Source: Alphaproteobacteria bacterium MarineAlpha10_Bin2 (GTDB lineage Bacteria; Pseudomonadota; Alphaproteobacteria; UBA828). Taken from it: a DNA stretch of 6,935 nt. Below, piece by piece: positions 6,203-6,935 of the stretch (position 1 is its first letter; the number at the start of each line of letters is the position of its first letter). The translations under genes and the position numbers were made by a program. Under the pieces are notes generated by a model. The model was not told the origin of the DNA, searched no databases, and saw only the letters and a list, made by a program, of their open reading frames with translations. The stretch covers positions 1 to 6,935 of the forward strand of contig PTKB01000143.1 in NCBI GenBank assembly GCA_002937555.1, given 5' to 3'.

Positions 6203-6216
6203 CCGGCCGCGGCCGG
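6203..6216. promoter_or_regulatory. 14-bp GC palindrome in the divergent spacer
   Basis: CCGGCCGCGGCCGG is fully self-complementary. A further GGCCG at 6223-6227 can pair with CGGCC (6210-6214). It sits between the candidate operator and the AhpD-like start. A second operator or a leader structure are options; in G+C-rich DNA such palindromes also arise by chance. Confidence 0.25.
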
Positions 6217-6294
6217 TTTTGAGGCCGGAAAAATTCATGCCATCATCGCCGGGCCGCGAACGCGCGGGCTGGAAATTTGCCGAGGAGAAGGACC

Positions 6295-6842
6295 ATGGGT
6301 CTGCTTCGATCGCTGCCCAAAGATGCCACGATGCTCGATTTGTTCAAGGCTCATGCCGAGCCGATGGCGCGCCTGATCGATTTCGAGGACAAATTGATGC
6401 GCGGGCCATCGCCGTTCAGCGATGCCGAGCGCGAAATCATCAGCGCCTTCACCTCCGGACTGAACTCCTGCACTTATTGTCACCGCAGCCATTCCTTTGT
6501 GGCCGAGGAATTGGGCGTCGGCGAGGCGGTGGTGCCGGCGCTTTTGGACGATATCGACAGCGCGCCCATCGATGCACGCCTCAGACCGATCCTTCGCTAT
6601 GTGCGCAAACTGACGCTCACGCCGTCGCGCGCCTTGTCGAGGCGGACGCCGCGGCCGTCTATGACGTCGGCTGGAACAGCGAAGCCCTGTTTCACGCCAT
6701 CGCCATTGCCGCCTATTTCAATTTCTGCAATCGCATCACGGCGGGCGCCGGCCTCGACGTTCCCGACGCCACCTTGCGCGAAGCTGCCAAGCAATTGGCG
6801 GAGAAGGGTTACAAAAATAGTTACGGCGGGCTTAAGCCCTGA
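6295..6842 (+). pseudogene. AhpD-like (carboxymuconolactone decarboxylase family) gene with a frameshift
   Basis: The first 112 residues, through LRYVRKLTLTPSR, read in one frame. The rest, LVEADAAAVYDVGWNSEALF to YGGLKP, continues in another frame to TGA at 6840-6842. The switch is at the GC run 6626-6632; removing one GC joins TPSR to LVEAD with the spacing usual in the peroxidase-related AhpD branch. The redox motif is CTYCHRSH, with C59, C62 and H66 in the CxxCxxxH arrangement of AhpD, whose family members are thiol peroxidases or their reductants. The reconstructed product is about 181 residues, normal for the family. The ATG at 6295 is preferred over 6277 because GAGGAG (6282-6287) lies 7 nt upstream. 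Both halves keep good family sequence, so the lesion is recent, is an assembly error, or the gene is slippage-variable. It diverges from the TetR gene, its likely regulator. Unshifted reading would run to 6906 with an unrelated tail. Confidence 0.8.
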
Positions 6843-6863
6843 ACGGCGCAGACCGGTTCCGTC

Positions 6864-6935
6864 TCACAATGCACTCTTCGGCCCAAAGGCGAGCGAGACC
6901 GCGTAGCCTTCGCGCTTTACGGTGACGAAGCGGTT
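6864..6935 (-). CDS. C-terminal end of a minus-strand gene cut by the window edge
   Basis: From the window edge the minus strand reads NRFVTVKREGYAVSLAFGPK then SAL and TGA at 6866-6864: 23 codons. The other two minus frames give either an immediate stop or Arg-rich sequence of low plausibility. The gene would converge on the AhpD-like gene with 21 bp between stops. The fragment is too short to name a family. Confidence 0.45.
   Translation of the reverse strand, partial: NRFVTVKREGYAVSLAFGPKSAL

Noticed and set aside
6277..6906. A 209-residue uninterrupted AhpD-like protein
   Set aside because: After the GC run the frame gives a Pro/Ser/Arg-rich tail unlike the family, while another frame continues the AhpD-like sequence to a stop at 6842.

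Overview
The window looks like chromosomal DNA of an alphaproteobacterium, probably a Rhodospirillales or Rhizobiales relative. This is inferred from high G+C coding sequence and from the kinds of proteins present: an AlsS-like acetolactate synthase, a TPR/glycosyltransferase-9-like protein, a PPOX-fold flavoenzyme, and a TetR regulator divergent from an AhpD-like protein. There is no rRNA, tRNA, CRISPR array, transposase or phage gene. It reads as ordinary chromosome with several decayed or frameshifted genes and structured intergenic DNA.

Left part (1-3124): everything coding is on the minus strand. The window opens with the first codons of a minus-strand gene cut by the edge (1-42), preceded by an intergenic stretch holding an exact-length 23-bp tandem duplication. 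Next come a metallo-beta-lactamase-fold hydrolase (275-1099) and an acetolactate synthase large subunit (1316-2983). The 216-bp gap between them contains a perfect CRP-type palindrome, TGTGA-N6-TCACA, with A/T-rich DNA on the hydrolase side. This suggests separate transcription of the hydrolase rather than a simple operon. A candidate sigma70-like promoter lies ahead of the synthase gene.

Middle (3125-5538): a plus-strand gene for a TPR protein with a C-terminal glycosyltransferase-like domain is broken by a 2-nt loss in a GC run, two in-frame stop codons and a small in-frame deletion, so it is called a pseudogene (3125-4790). A small PPOX/F420-type flavoenzyme gene (4879-5274) follows, behind a long leader hairpin. 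The 264 bp after it, between two convergent genes, hold three perfect hairpins and a repeated CGCTTGAGGG motif, and look like a repeat-derived intergenic element.

Right part (5539-6935): a TetR-family repressor (minus) diverges from an AhpD-like carboxymuconolactone-decarboxylase-family gene (plus). The shared spacer contains palindromes that are candidate operators. The AhpD-like gene is shifted by 2 nt at a GC run, the same kind of site as in the TPR pseudogene but in the opposite direction. The window closes with the last 23 codons of a convergent minus-strand gene.

The genes do not form an obvious single pathway. The best-supported regulatory units are the TetR/AhpD divergent pair and the hydrolase behind the CRP-like site. 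I did not find evidence for a new multi-gene system. The most informative signals are the two GC-run frameshifts, the multi-lesion pseudogene, the CRP-like site and the hairpin-rich spacer.
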